Counted from the stretch's first letter, positions 37,189 to 46,839 are shown. The stretch is DNA of 64,000 nt from Salegentibacter holothuriorum (GCF_900168045.1 NZ_FUYY01000006.1:107431-171430); one strand, 5' to 3'. The notes: generated from the sequence alone by a model not told the origin. Made by a program: numbers and translations.

Positions 37189-38322
37189 TTAAGTGTTTAA
37201 AAATTCTTTGATTGTTCCCGTAATATAATCAATTTGTTCATTATCCAGTTCGGTATGCATAGGAAGAGAAAGCACTTCCTGAACCAGTTTATTAGTTACC
37301 GGGAAATCGGCCTCATTATACCTGGAATCTACATAAGCTTTTTGCTGATGTAACGGGATTGGATAATAAATTCCAAAAGGGATCCCTTTTTCCTGCAAGT
37401 GTTTCGCTAAAGCGTCACGCTTCCCATTTTTAATTTTTAGCGTGTATTGATGGTAAACGTGCGTATCACAGTCTCCTATTCTGTGTGGAGTTTCTATATG
37501 AAGTTCATCCTGAAAAGCGGCGTTATAAAGGTTTGCAGCCTTTTTACGAGCCTCGTTGTATATGTCTAATTTTGGAAGTTTAGCGCGCAAAACAGCTGCC
37601 TGCAAACTATCTAAGCGAGAATTAACGCCCACCACGTCGTGATGATAACGCTCGTACATTCCGTGATTTACGATACCGCGAATAGTATGTGCTAATTGAT
37701 CATCGTTGGTAAAGATGGCTCCTCCATCTCCATAACATCCTAAATTTTTAGACGGAAAAAACGAAGTTGCTCCAATATGACCAATAGCTCCTGTTTTAAG
37801 TGTTTTACCACTTTTAGAGTGATAATTTCCACCAATGGCTTGCGCATTATCTTCAATTACATATAGATTATGTTCTTCGGCAATTTGCATAATTGCATCC
37901 ATATTTGCAGCCTGACCAAAAAGATGTACGGGAACAATAGCTTTAGTTTTAGGTGTAATTGCTTTTTTTATAGCATCAGGATCTATATTAAAACTGTCTG
38001 GCTCGACATCTACCAAAACCGGTGTAAGCTGAAGAAGCGCTATCACCTCAACAGTCGCAGCAAAAGTAAAATCGGCTGTAATCACTTCGTCTCCCGGCTT
38101 TAATCCAAGACCCATCATTGCTATTTGCAAGGCATCAGTTCCATTTGCACAGGGAATAACATTTTTTACCTGAAGATAATCCTCCAAATCTTTCTGAAAT
38201 TGCTGAACTTCAGGACCGTTAATAAATGCTGTATTTTCTATCACCTCCTTAAAGGCAGTATTTACCTGATCTTTTATTCCTTCATATTGACCCTTAAGAT
38301 CAACCATTTGTATCTTTCTCAT
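37189..38322 (-). CDS. DegT/DnrJ/EryC1/StrS sugar aminotransferase
   Basis: 377 residues. The PLP lysine is Lys192 in SFFPSKNLGCYGDGG; CANGTDALQIAMMGLG and EDNAQAIGG bind the cofactor. The family transfers an amino group to keto-sugar nucleotides for LPS or capsule sugars, or acts as a dehydratase. It is next to the Kdo transferase gene (divergent), in keeping with an envelope-sugar role; the precise sugar is unknown. Confidence 0.92.
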   Translation of the reverse strand: MRKIQMVDLKGQYEGIKDQVNTAFKEVIENTAFINGPEVQQFQKDLEDYLQVKNVIPCANGTDALQIAMMGLGLKPGDEVITADFTFAATVEVIALLQLTPVLVDVEPDSFNIDPDAIKKAITPKTKAIVPVHLFGQAANMDAIMQIAEEHNLYVIEDNAQAIGGNYHSKSGKTLKTGAIGHIGATSFFPSKNLGCYGDGGAIFTNDDQLAHTIRGIVNHGMYERYHHDVVGVNSRLDSLQAAVLRAKLPKLDIYNEARKKAANLYNAAFQDELHIETPHRIGDCDTHVYHQYTLKIKNGKRDALAKHLQEKGIPFGIYYPIPLHQQKAYVDSRYNEADFPVTNKLVQEVLSLPMHTELDNEQIDYITGTIKEFLNT

Positions 38323-38516
38323 CTGTTAATAAATTTAATCCCATAGAAGGAATCTGTCACAGGTACATAAACATTCCCCCTGTTAATTGCTATTTTCTGT
38401 GTCCAGCATTATGCTGATTTCAATTTTTTTTTGAGTGCTACGAAAATACGAAATAAGCTCCCTATTGCCAATCAATTTTAATTAAAGGCCTATTTTCGCA
38501 ATAGAAATCACTTATT

Positions 38517-39773
38517 TTGAGAGCACTGTATAACTTAACGACAAAAATTGCCGAGAGAGCACTCCCTTTGGCCGGTAGATTTAATGAAAAACTCAAATTA
38601 TTTACGGAAGGCCGTAAGTCGGTTTTTAGTGTATTGGAAGCTAAAATTAATACTAAAGAAGAATATCTTTGGTTCCATGCTGCTTCCCTGGGCGAGTTTG
38701 AGCAGGCTTTACCTATTATTGAGGAAATAAAAAAAGAATATCCAAAATATAAGATCCTGATTACCTTCTTTTCTCCTTCGGGATATGAAAACAAGAAAAA
38801 TCATCCGCTAGCAGATGTAATCACTTATCTTCCGCTAGACACCAGGAAGAACGCAAAGCGTTTTCTAGACCTTGTAAGACCAAAAATTGCCTTTTTTATT
38901 AAATATGAAATCTGGCCAAATTTTATGGCAGAACTCAAAAAACGAAAAATTAAAAGTTTATTGATATCGGGGGCTTTTAGGGAAAATCAGATCTATTTTA
39001 AGCCTTATGGCGGCTTTATGCGAAAAGCATTGCAAACATTCGATCACTTCTTTGTTCAGAATGAAACGTCAATCGCACTTCTTAAAAATATTGGCCTTAA
39101 CAACACTACACTAAGTGGTGACACGCGATTTGATCGTGTATCCAGACAAATTCAGTATGATAACAAACTGGAGTTTGCTGAAGATTTTATTGATGAACAA
39201 ACCTGTTTAGTAGCCGGAAGTACCTGGCCTGAAGATGAAGAACTTCTTATTCCCTTTATAAATGAAACTTCGGAAAAGATAAAGGTAATAATTGCTCCAC
39301 ATGAAATAAATGAAGAAAAAATAAACACATTAGAGAAAAAGCTGAAAAAGAAATCTATTCGTTATTCCAACAGGAAGAATAAGGAATTAGAAGGTTATGA
39401 TATATTAATATTAGATACTATTGGTCTTTTAGGGAAGATATACAGCTATGCCAATATTGCCTATGTAGGTGGTGCCGCCGGGACTACGGGGCTTCATAAC
39501 ATTCTGGAACCTGCTACTTTTGGGATTCCGGTTATAATAGGAGAAAATTATAAAAAATTCCCTGAAGCTGTAAAGCTTCGGCAATTGGCCGGATTATATG
39601 TAGTAGCCGATTCCAATGATTTTTCTAATATCACCAGTAAACTAATTACAGACGGCAGCTTTAGAGAAAAAACAGGAATGATTGCCGGTCACTTTATTAA
39701 TAGCAATACCGGCGCCACCCGTAGTGTTATGAACTACTTAAGAAGCCTTCCTGATTTTGCTAAAGTTTCCTAA
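38517..39773 (+). CDS. waaA: 3-deoxy-D-manno-octulosonic acid (Kdo) transferase
   Basis: 418 residues with a TTG start at 38517, which gives the standard N-terminus MRALYNLTTKIAERALPLAG (membrane-associated helix). The GT-B motifs HAASLGEFEQALPI (catalytic Glu), KYEIWPNFMAELKKR and YVGGAAGTTGLHNILEPA are diagnostic. It adds Kdo to lipid A precursor, confirming a Gram-negative envelope. Confidence 0.93.
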   Translation: MRALYNLTTKIAERALPLAGRFNEKLKLFTEGRKSVFSVLEAKINTKEEYLWFHAASLGEFEQALPIIEEIKKEYPKYKILITFFSPSGYENKKNHPLADVITYLPLDTRKNAKRFLDLVRPKIAFFIKYEIWPNFMAELKKRKIKSLLISGAFRENQIYFKPYGGFMRKALQTFDHFFVQNETSIALLKNIGLNNTTLSGDTRFDRVSRQIQYDNKLEFAEDFIDEQTCLVAGSTWPEDEELLIPFINETSEKIKVIIAPHEINEEKINTLEKKLKKKSIRYSNRKNKELEGYDILILDTIGLLGKIYSYANIAYVGGAAGTTGLHNILEPATFGIPVIIGENYKKFPEAVKLRQLAGLYVVADSNDFSNITSKLITDGSFREKTGMIAGHFINSNTGATRSVMNYLRSLPDFAKVS

Positions 39774-39834
39774 AAAATAAATAAGCTCAAAGTTTATATT
39801 GTAATTTCGATCATCTAATCAATAAATTAGAAAT

Positions 39835-40065
39835 ATGAAACGAGTATTTATTACAGGAGTATTTTTGTTAGGTATCATAAGCTTAACCTCTTGCCGGGAA
39901 ACCCCAGAAGAAAAAACCGTGGTAAAGGAAGTTGAAGTTCAAAAAGAAGTACCGGAGGTTGAAGAAGAGGAACAAAAAGGGATTTTAGAACGCGCCGGCG
40001 AAAAAGTAGATAAAAAAGTAAATAAAGAGATTAACGAAGAAATAGATAAAATTGACGATAATTAA
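39835..40065 (+). CDS. Small acidic lipoprotein 1
   Basis: 76 residues. SPII signal with lipobox LTSC (Cys at about residue 19), then CRE, then a charged Lys/Glu-rich tail. No known domain. First of three consecutive small lipoproteins sharing the TSCRE start of the mature chain. Upstream variant promoter box TAATTTCG near 39801. Confidence 0.7.
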   Translation: MKRVFITGVFLLGIISLTSCRETPEEKTVVKEVEVQKEVPEVEEEEQKGILERAGEKVDKKVNKEINEEIDKIDDN

Positions 40066-40158
40066 TTTTCATAGCTAAAACACTCCTAAAGCAGCAGAAT
40101 TATTTATTTTTTAAGAAAATTTTAATGCTATTTGTATTAAAATACACTTTTACATCTG

Positions 40159-40166
40159 TAATTTTG
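40159..40166 (+). promoter_or_regulatory. -7 box for small lipoprotein 2
   Basis: TAATTTTG (TAnnTTTG) 27 bp before the ATG; a TTG lies 24 bp upstream of it, longer than the usual spacing. Confidence 0.4.
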
Positions 40167-40193
40167 TTTTAGAAAACTAGAAACAACCAAATT

Positions 40194-40478
40194 ATGAAAA
40201 GATCAATTTTAATGCTCGCTATGTTTTTTACCATTAGTACAGCTTTTACTTCTTGCCGTGAAGTCAATGAAGAAGACGATGAGATGGAAATGGAACACGA
40301 GATGGAAGGCGAAATGAACGAAATGGATAATGATATGGACAATGTTGAAGAAGACATTGAAGACGCCGCTAACGATGCCGGAGACGCTGTAGAAAATGCA
40401 GCAAATGAGACCGGTGAAGCAGTTGAAGATGCTGCAAACGAAGTAGAAGAGGAAATTGAAGGAGACGACGATTATTAA
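40194..40478 (+). CDS. Small acidic lipoprotein 2
   Basis: 94 residues. Signal with lipobox FTSC, then CRE, then an extremely acidic chain of Glu/Asp/Met and A-[AG]-[ND]-[ED] heptad-like repeats (DAANDAGDAVENAANETG). It resembles YtxH/entericidin-like helical lipoproteins in composition only. Function unknown. Confidence 0.7.
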   Translation: MKRSILMLAMFFTISTAFTSCREVNEEDDEMEMEHEMEGEMNEMDNDMDNVEEDIEDAANDAGDAVENAANETGEAVEDAANEVEEEIEGDDDY

Positions 40479-40507
40479 TCCCTTTTTTGATCACTAAATT
40501 TAGAACT

Positions 40508-40669
40508 ATGAAAAAGTTAATTTTAATGCTAGCCCTTACCTTTAGTACTGCAGCGATTTTCACTTCTTGTAGAGAAGAAAAATCTGGTGTTGAACAAGCA
40601 GCCGATGATATAGAAGATGCTGCAGATGATGTAGGAGATGAAATAGAAGATGCTACTGATGATATGTAG
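40508..40669 (+). CDS. Small acidic lipoprotein 3
   Basis: 53 residues from the ATG at 40508, which starts the natural signal MKKLILMLALTFSTA; the seven upstream in-frame codons are not signal-like. Lipobox FTSC, CRE, then DIEDAADDVGDEIEDATDD. Mature part is only about 30 residues and shares its repeat style with lipoprotein 2. A strong terminator follows. Confidence 0.65.
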   Translation: MKKLILMLALTFSTAAIFTSCREEKSGVEQAADDIEDAADDVGDEIEDATDDM

Positions 40670-40694
40670 AATCTAAATTCTTAACTAACCAAAG

Positions 40695-40733
40695 AAAAAA
40701 TCCTTTTTGATTAAGTTCAAAAAGGATTTTTTT
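40695..40733. terminator. Bidirectional intrinsic terminator
   Basis: AAATCCTTTTTGA pairs with TCAAAAAGGATTT, with A6 before and T7 after; it sits between the convergent lipoprotein and repressor genes. Confidence 0.85.
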
Positions 40734-40735
40734 AT

Positions 40736-41509
40736 TTAGGCTTGTTTTTTGAACGTTCTAAGTTCTCGTTTAAGATCTTCCATAGACTGTTTTAATTCCC
40801 TAAAAAGACCACTCTCTGAAGGGTTATCCAGGTTAAAAGTAAGCTTAGAATTAACCTGCCAAATCTCCTGTATTTCATTTATATTCACTTCAATAGGAAG
40901 ATATTCTTCATTCAAAGAGATTAATAAAACCTTGGAAGAATCTGGTAGTTTCTGTAGTTTTTTTACCAACACCGAATCTTGCAAAACCACTACGTAAATT
41001 TTATTATTACTGGCCTGATCAAGATCTGGAACGGCTTTGGCCAAAACCCACTCGTTTGGATAATAATTTGGCAGCATACTATCTCCTTCAATTTGGAAAC
41101 CGCGATAAGTGGCATTTCTAAATTCAGGTAGTGGAATATCAAAAGCCGGTAACTGCTGGTACCATTCTACATCCTGTACATTGTGCGGATAACCGGCAGC
41201 AGCCTTTTGATTTACCATCAGCATATTTTCATTATCTGAAGAATCTACGGTCACCACCTTTGGGCTAACATCGCCTTTACTAAGTTGTAAAAACTTTTGC
41301 CCGCTTTGTCCAAAAAGCCACAATGGATTCACCCCAAACTGTCCAAGAAGTTCGGCTACTACTTTTCCGGAAAGCTTGGTACGACCACGCTCAATATCTG
41401 CCGTAGAATTTTTAATACCTAGAAGATCGGCGAATTCAGATTGGGTGAAGTTATTCTCTTCTCTAATCTCTTTAAAATGCTTTATTTCAATAGATGCTGG
41501 CTGCCCCAT
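40736..41509 (-). CDS. XRE-HTH / S24 peptidase-type repressor
   Basis: 257 residues. An N-terminal HTH (about 8-62: FTQSEFADLLGIKNSTADIERG), a linker with a candidate Ala105-Gly106 cleavage site in KAAAGY, and a LexA-like S24 domain with Ser144 in IEGDSM and Lys183 in VLVKKL. The C-terminus adds a ~40-residue helical, basic tail. RecA-stimulated self-cleavage is plausible from the intact dyad but unproved. A 41-bp palindrome overlaps its own promoter, so it is probably autorepressed. Confidence 0.88.
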   Translation of the reverse strand: MGQPASIEIKHFKEIREENNFTQSEFADLLGIKNSTADIERGRTKLSGKVVAELLGQFGVNPLWLFGQSGQKFLQLSKGDVSPKVVTVDSSDNENMLMVNQKAAAGYPHNVQDVEWYQQLPAFDIPLPEFRNATYRGFQIEGDSMLPNYYPNEWVLAKAVPDLDQASNNKIYVVVLQDSVLVKKLQKLPDSSKVLLISLNEEYLPIEVNINEIQEIWQVNSKLTFNLDNPSESGLFRELKQSMEDLKRELRTFKKQA

Positions 41510-41524
41510 AATTTCTAATATTTA

Positions 41525-41575
41525 GGAATTTATCCAATAATAGTCAAATTTATTGGATAAATTCCATATTTACAA
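41525..41575 (-). promoter_or_regulatory. Promoter with overlapping palindromic operator
   Basis: GGAATTTATCCAATAA (41525-41540) and TTATTGGATAAATTCC (41550-41565) are perfect 16-bp arms around a 9-nt centre. On the minus strand a -7 box TAAATTTG (41545-41552) lies inside the palindrome and a TTG (41573-41575) is 20 bp upstream of it. The layout fits autorepression of the S24 repressor gene. Confidence 0.8.
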
Positions 41576-41588
41576 AAAAACTATTGGG

Positions 41589-41963
41589 CTATTCTTGCGC
41601 TGCAAGAATTATTTCTATCTTTTCGGTAAGGTCTTCCACTTCAAATGGCTTAGCAATAAAATCGTTAGCACCTGCGGCTTTACATTTTGGCCCGGCATCA
41701 TGTAATGCCGACATCATAAGTACTGGAGTTTTGCCAATTTCAGGATTTTGCCTAATACCCGCACAAACATCAGTCCCATCAACCCCAGAAATAAGCATAT
41801 CTAATAAAACCAGGTCAATTTTTTCCTGCTGAATTAATTCTTCTGCTAAAAGTGGTTTTTCGGTAACTATCACTTCGTAACCGTAAAATTCCAGTAATGT
41901 TTTTAGCATTTCCCCTATTCCCGAATCATCATCAACCACCAGAATTTTTGTAGTTTTCTCCAT
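41589..41963 (-). CDS. Single-domain response regulator
   Basis: 124 residues, receiver domain only. Acidic pocket VVDDDSG, phosphoacceptor Asp55 in VLLDMLISG, and switch Lys in FIAKPF. It follows the sensor kinase gene by 9 bp, so the pair is an operon. Without an output domain it probably acts as a phosphorelay or by protein contact. Confidence 0.92.
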   Translation of the reverse strand: MEKTTKILVVDDDSGIGEMLKTLLEFYGYEVIVTEKPLLAEELIQQEKIDLVLLDMLISGVDGTDVCAGIRQNPEIGKTPVLMMSALHDAGPKCKAAGANDFIAKPFEVEDLTEKIEIILAAQE

Positions 41964-41972
41964 ATATATTAA

Positions 41973-44627
41973 TTAAGAAGTAACCTGCGTAGTGTTCAAA
42001 ATAAATGAAAATTCTGATCCCTCACCCAGTTCACTTTTAAGTTGTATTTCTCCGTTATGTCTTTCTATAATTTCGTTAGCCAAATATAAGCCAATTCCAA
42101 AACCTGAGTAAGTTTCTTCACTTTTAACCCCTACCCTGTAAAATCGTTTAAAAATCTTTTTATAGTTCTCCTGCCCTATTCCTATTCCAAAATCTTTTAC
42201 GCATACCCTTACCCTATGCTCATCTTCCTGGGTGATTTTAACGTTTACATCTTCACTACCGGGAGAATATTTAATGGCATTCATCACAAAATTTATAATC
42301 ACTTGCCCAATACGATCCCGGTCTGCCAAAACATGGCATTGAACATCACTCTCTAAGCTTATTTTATGTTGGGTATTGGTATAATTTATATCCTGAATAG
42401 TTTCCTTAACCAATTCATTTAAATTGAATCCCTCCTTTTTTAATTCTAATTGATTTTCCCTAATTCTGGAAAGATCAAGAATTTCTGAAATTAAACGGGT
42501 TAACCTGGTTACCTGATGATTTATACGTTCTAAAGAAGGCTTCAGCGGAAGTTTTGAAGCTTCTAATTCCTTTTGCTTCTTAATTAAGCTTAATAATAGT
42601 TGAACATAACCTTTTATGGAGGTCACGGGTGTTTTCAACTCATGGCTTACCATTTTTAGAAATTCTTCCTTACGTTTTTCTTCTTCCTTAATTTTATCTA
42701 TCTCCGTATTTACGGCAATCCACATTTTTACCGAACCATCGTCTTCTTTTACGGCTTCACACCTGCTTAAGTGCCAAATATATTTTCCTTCCTTATTTTT
42801 AAGACGCAATTGCATCTCCAAATTACAACCAGTACCTAAACAATCTTCCCAGGCTTTTAAGAAATTATCTTTTTCATCTGGATGAATATAGTGAACCCAG
42901 CCTATGTCTTTAAGATCTGTAATTCCTTTTCCGGTAAAATCCAGCCAATTTTTATTGAAGTAAATATCACTACCTTTCTCGTTAGTTTTAGAGACCATTC
43001 CCGGCATTAGATCAGCCATTTGTCTAAAATGGAATTCACTTTCCTTGAGAAGCATTTTAGAAGTCACAGAATCAGTCACATCAATGGCCATATTTAAAAT
43101 ACCGTAGATATCTCCTTTCTTATCTCTAAGTGGTTTGTAAGTAAAGTTATAATAGCCGGTTTGCATTTTACCGTCTATCATAAGGTCTACCTTATCTTCT
43201 TTACCCCAATATATTTCTCCGGTATCCAGCACATTTCTAAGCAAGTCTAAAAAAGGCTGTCCATCTAACTCTGGCAAAGCTTCATGAAGCGGAGTTCCAA
43301 TAACAGATTTATCTTTACCCCAAAGCTCTATCATAGCATCATTGGCTAGTTCTATATGCATGTCTCTTCCCGTATAAATTGCAGTAGCTACAGTAGCCTC
43401 TTTGACAATTCCCTGCAGGCGGTGATCTTTTTCCCTTACCAGGTTTTCTTTATTTCTTTCTTCGTGAACATCTACTACGGTACCTATCATACCTTCATAA
43501 TTACCATTGGCATCAAACTTAGGACTGCCCTTATCTAAAACCCAGCGGTATTCCCCTTTTTTGTTGCGCAATCTAAAACTCATACTATAAGCTTTTTTTT
43601 GATTGTGCCCTTCCAGGAATGCAAACTCAGTTTGTTTCCTATCTTCAGGATGGGTGGCATCTAACCATCCCATGCCCTCAGCAGCATCTCTATCCTGCCC
43701 GGTATAACTATACCAATTTTTATTTAGGTAAACAGTTTGTGCTTTAGTATTTGTAATCCAGATAATTGCAGGAACAGCATCAATAACTTCCCTTAAACGT
43801 TGTTCACTATTTTCTAAAGCTTTTCGGGCTTCTACCTGCTCTGTTACATCAATTACGTGAGCAAAAATCCCATCTATTTTTCCCTTATGATTTCGAGTGG
43901 GCTGATAAACAAAATTTAAAAAAGAGTTTTTAAATTCATTTTCACCAACTTTAAGTCGAATTTGAGTTTCATTCCCAATATGCGGTTCGCCCGTCTCGTA
44001 TACCTTATCTAAAAGTTCTATAAAACCTTGATTGTTTACTTCTGGAACCGCTTCTTTTACAGTCTTACCAATAATATCCCTATGGCCAAGCAGCTTCATA
44101 TAATTTTCATTGGCCAATTCAAAAACATGTTTAGGCCCGCGTAATGCGCATATTGCAGCAGGTGCTTTAGATAGTATATTCTCAAAAATGCGATTAAAAA
44201 CAATCTCCTGTTTAGAAATTTTATTAATTCCTTTCAATTTCTTAAAACTAACCAAAAGTAATTTTCGGTCAACAGGAGACCAAAGTGGAGAAACATTTAC
44301 AGAAATTTCCTTTCTTCCTTTCTGAGGAAATTTAACACTAAGCGTTTTCTTATTAACCGCTTGTTCAGTGTCCAGGACTTTCTTTAGAACTTCTCTAAAA
44401 TCTGGAAGATTTAATTGTTCTTTATTTAATTTAAAAATCGAAATTCCGTTTATTAAAGTATCGTCTACCTTAAAACCAGAAATAAAATTAGCTGTGGCGC
44501 CTATAATACAAAGGTTGTCATCTAAAATAAGTAATGGCTCCCTAATAGTTTGGGTAAGCTGTGAGGCATATTTTACAAGTGTTATTTCTTCTTTCCTGGA
44601 AAGTTTATCGGCATTGGATTCTACCAT
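41973..44627 (-). CDS. Multi-PAS sensor histidine kinase
   Basis: 884 residues. About five PAS/PAC units in tandem (from about residue 20 to 645; for example FELANENYMKLLGH, VYLNKNWYSYTGQDRDA, IYFNKNWLDFTGKGI), then HisKA with phosphoacceptor His662 in MVSHELKTPVTS, and a HATPase_c domain (N-box, G-box KDFGIGIGQE, YSGFGIGLYLANEI). No transmembrane segment is visible, so it is a cytoplasmic sensor. The partner receiver is encoded just downstream. Confidence 0.93.
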   Translation of the reverse strand: MVESNADKLSRKEEITLVKYASQLTQTIREPLLILDDNLCIIGATANFISGFKVDDTLINGISIFKLNKEQLNLPDFREVLKKVLDTEQAVNKKTLSVKFPQKGRKEISVNVSPLWSPVDRKLLLVSFKKLKGINKISKQEIVFNRIFENILSKAPAAICALRGPKHVFELANENYMKLLGHRDIIGKTVKEAVPEVNNQGFIELLDKVYETGEPHIGNETQIRLKVGENEFKNSFLNFVYQPTRNHKGKIDGIFAHVIDVTEQVEARKALENSEQRLREVIDAVPAIIWITNTKAQTVYLNKNWYSYTGQDRDAAEGMGWLDATHPEDRKQTEFAFLEGHNQKKAYSMSFRLRNKKGEYRWVLDKGSPKFDANGNYEGMIGTVVDVHEERNKENLVREKDHRLQGIVKEATVATAIYTGRDMHIELANDAMIELWGKDKSVIGTPLHEALPELDGQPFLDLLRNVLDTGEIYWGKEDKVDLMIDGKMQTGYYNFTYKPLRDKKGDIYGILNMAIDVTDSVTSKMLLKESEFHFRQMADLMPGMVSKTNEKGSDIYFNKNWLDFTGKGITDLKDIGWVHYIHPDEKDNFLKAWEDCLGTGCNLEMQLRLKNKEGKYIWHLSRCEAVKEDDGSVKMWIAVNTEIDKIKEEEKRKEEFLKMVSHELKTPVTSIKGYVQLLLSLIKKQKELEASKLPLKPSLERINHQVTRLTRLISEILDLSRIRENQLELKKEGFNLNELVKETIQDINYTNTQHKISLESDVQCHVLADRDRIGQVIINFVMNAIKYSPGSEDVNVKITQEDEHRVRVCVKDFGIGIGQENYKKIFKRFYRVGVKSEETYSGFGIGLYLANEIIERHNGEIQLKSELGEGSEFSFILNTTQVTS

Positions 44628-44820
44628 ATATCTATACTATATTCTCAATTAAGATTGGCTACAATAATAGCTCTAAAATACTATTTTTAGAAACTAATCT
44701 ACCTTACATTTTCTTATGAAAATCATAAATTTATACTCAAAAAGAGTCCATTATTATATATAAAATTAACAATAAAGCAAAATTTATTACTAAAAGATGT
44801 CTATTAAAGAAACTCAAATT

Positions 44821-45567
44821 TTATTGAGCCAAATAGCCCCCATCTATTGGGTAGTAAGCACCAGTAGCAAAAGAAGCCCTGTCGCTTGCTAACCAAACAA
44901 AAAGCTGTGCTACCTCATCTGCTTCCCCTAAACGACCAATGGGATGAGCATTTACCAAATGTGATAATAGTTCTTCGTCAAGACCTTCCAATAAAGGTGT
45001 TTTTATAAAAGCCGGTCCAACCGAGTTCACTCTTACCCCCTTAGCTGAATATTCTAATGCAGCCGATTTTGTTAAGCCCACAACCCCGTGCTTAGCCGCA
45101 ACATAGGCTGCTGCATTTGCAAAACCTACACTTCCTAAAATGGAAGCCACATTTATAATACTTCCCGCGCCATTTTTAAGCATTGCAGGAATTTGGTAAC
45201 GCATTCCGTAGAAAACCCCGGAGAGATTGATACTTATTACTTTATCCCAGGCTTCAATTTCATATTCGCCCACAGGTTTTTGAGGACCACCTATACCTGC
45301 ATTGTTTACCGCTATATCTAATTTACCGAACTTCTTTATTGCTTCGGCAACACTTTTTTCTGAATCTTGAGACTGTGAAGTATCAGCTTTTAAAAATGTA
45401 GCTTCACCACCAGATTCCTCAATTTGGTTAACCAGTGTCTTCCCGCCCTCTTCATTGATATCGGTTAAAAACACTTTTGCTCCTTCTTTAGCGAAAAGTA
45501 AGGCTGTACTTTTCCCAATTCCCGATGCTGCGCCCGTAATGAGAGCTACTTTACCTTTTAATTCCAT
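44821..45567 (-). CDS. Short-chain dehydrogenase/reductase
   Basis: 248 residues. Rossmann TGAASGIG (11-18), NNAG (88-91), catalytic Ser142, Tyr155 and Lys159 (YVAAKHG), and the C-terminal GGYLAQ of classical SDRs (glucose/2,5-diketo type). The acidic Asp36 after strand beta-2 suggests NAD(H) preference. Substrate unknown. Confidence 0.9.
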   Translation of the reverse strand: MELKGKVALITGAASGIGKSTALLFAKEGAKVFLTDINEEGGKTLVNQIEESGGEATFLKADTSQSQDSEKSVAEAIKKFGKLDIAVNNAGIGGPQKPVGEYEIEAWDKVISINLSGVFYGMRYQIPAMLKNGAGSIINVASILGSVGFANAAAYVAAKHGVVGLTKSAALEYSAKGVRVNSVGPAFIKTPLLEGLDEELLSHLVNAHPIGRLGEADEVAQLFVWLASDRASFATGAYYPIDGGYLAQ

Positions 45568-45678
45568 GACTACTTCCGTTTAGGTTAAAACACTTAAAGC
45601 TAAGCGTTTATACACTAAAAAAATATGATGAAAATCAGGAATAATATTTTAAGTAACTTGGCTTAAAATTCAGCAAGA

Positions 45679-46356
45679 ATGAAAAGCTTAAGCTATCTTT
45701 TACTTTTTCTAGTTGGTTTTAATTCTGGACTAGCTCAAACCAAAGAACTCCTCAAGGGCTTTACTTATATTAAAGCACAAATCCCAGATATTAAACTTGA
45801 TATTAGATATGCGGGAAGCAATAACTTTATTGGAAAGCCTGTAGATGCATATCATCAGCCCGCAGGCATTCTAACAAAAATCGCTACCGAAGCTTTGGCA
45901 ACCGCACAGAAAGACCTAATGTCACAAGGTTTTTGCCTTAAAATTTTCGATGCTTATCGCCCTCAAACTGCGGTAAATCATTTTATTGAATGGGCCAGAA
46001 ACCCCGGTGATACCCTCACAAAAAGTAAGTTTTATCCAGAAATTGCTAAAAAAGATCTTTTTCAGTTAGGTTACATAGCCAGTAAGTCTGGGCATTCTCG
46101 CGGAAGTACCGTAGATCTAACAATTTTAAATGCTAACACTGGAAAAGAACTGGATATGGGAAGTGGTTATGACTTTTTCGGGGATATTTCTCATCATAAT
46201 ACAGACAAGATCACAAAGGAACAAAAGGCAAATCGTTCTTTATTAAAGCGGATAATGATTAAAAATGGCTTTAGGCCTTACCCTGAAGAATGGTGGCATT
46301 ATACTTTGCGAAATGAACCTTATCCTGAAACCTATTTTGATTTTCCGGTACGCTAG
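45679..46356 (+). CDS. ddpX: D-alanyl-D-alanine dipeptidase (VanX/DdpX family, M15D)
   Basis: 225 residues. Signal peptide (cut after GLAQ, about 20). Zn ligands His139 and Asp146 (SGHSRGSTVDLT) and His207, catalytic Glu204 (EEWWHY), and Arg94 in DAYRPQTA match VanX. It cleaves D-Ala-D-Ala released during wall turnover. No van cluster genes are nearby, so a nutritional or recycling role is more likely than glycopeptide resistance. Confidence 0.92.
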   Translation: MKSLSYLLLFLVGFNSGLAQTKELLKGFTYIKAQIPDIKLDIRYAGSNNFIGKPVDAYHQPAGILTKIATEALATAQKDLMSQGFCLKIFDAYRPQTAVNHFIEWARNPGDTLTKSKFYPEIAKKDLFQLGYIASKSGHSRGSTVDLTILNANTGKELDMGSGYDFFGDISHHNTDKITKEQKANRSLLKRIMIKNGFRPYPEEWWHYTLRNEPYPETYFDFPVR

Positions 46357-46359
46357 ATT

Positions 46360-46839
46360 TTAAGAAATAAAATCTAAAGTTTGATCTCTTGAGATGCTTT
46401 CATCTTCATCTAACTCCTCCTTAAATTGAAAATTAAAATTTTTCATTAAGACGTCTTGATTTAAAATTTCTAAAAGCTCCTGCGTGTCTATAAATTTATC
46501 GTGGTAACCAATAACTCTACTATACTTAAAAGCACGTTCCTTATCTGGCTGGTACATAGAAGAACTTAGTACAACTACATAAATGGAATTTTTGTATTTA
46601 AAATCCTCTAGAAAATCTAAAACATCCCAGCCATTTACTCGTGGCATATTTAGATCCAAAAAAATAAGCTGTAAATGCCCGGCATTTGCGGTTTGTTTTA
46701 GATAATCAATTAATTCACCGCCTTGCCAAAAGCCTTTTATTGGGCAGTTTACTAATTTCTTTAAACTTCTTAATTCCAACTTTAAAATAAGTGAATTGTC
46801 TTCAGCTAATAGTACCTCATGTGTGGGGGGCTTCTGCAT
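46360..46839 (-). CDS. Response regulator (receiver only, Rcp1-like)
   Basis: 159 residues. Acidic pair LAEDN, phosphoacceptor Asp62 in FLDLNMPRVNG, switch Lys in YHDKFI, and a short extended tail. Typical of Bacteroidota CheY-like proteins that receive phosphate from orphan kinases. Its stop lies 3 bp from the convergent ddpX gene. Confidence 0.9.
   Translation of the reverse strand: MQKPPTHEVLLAEDNSLILKLELRSLKKLVNCPIKGFWQGGELIDYLKQTANAGHLQLIFLDLNMPRVNGWDVLDFLEDFKYKNSIYVVVLSSSMYQPDKERAFKYSRVIGYHDKFIDTQELLEILNQDVLMKNFNFQFKEELDEDESISRDQTLDFIS

Noticed and set aside
45679..46356. Vancomycin resistance gene vanX
   Set aside because: No vanH/vanA-type ligase or VanRS is nearby and the protein has a Sec signal; a DdpX-like dipeptidase of turnover is more likely.
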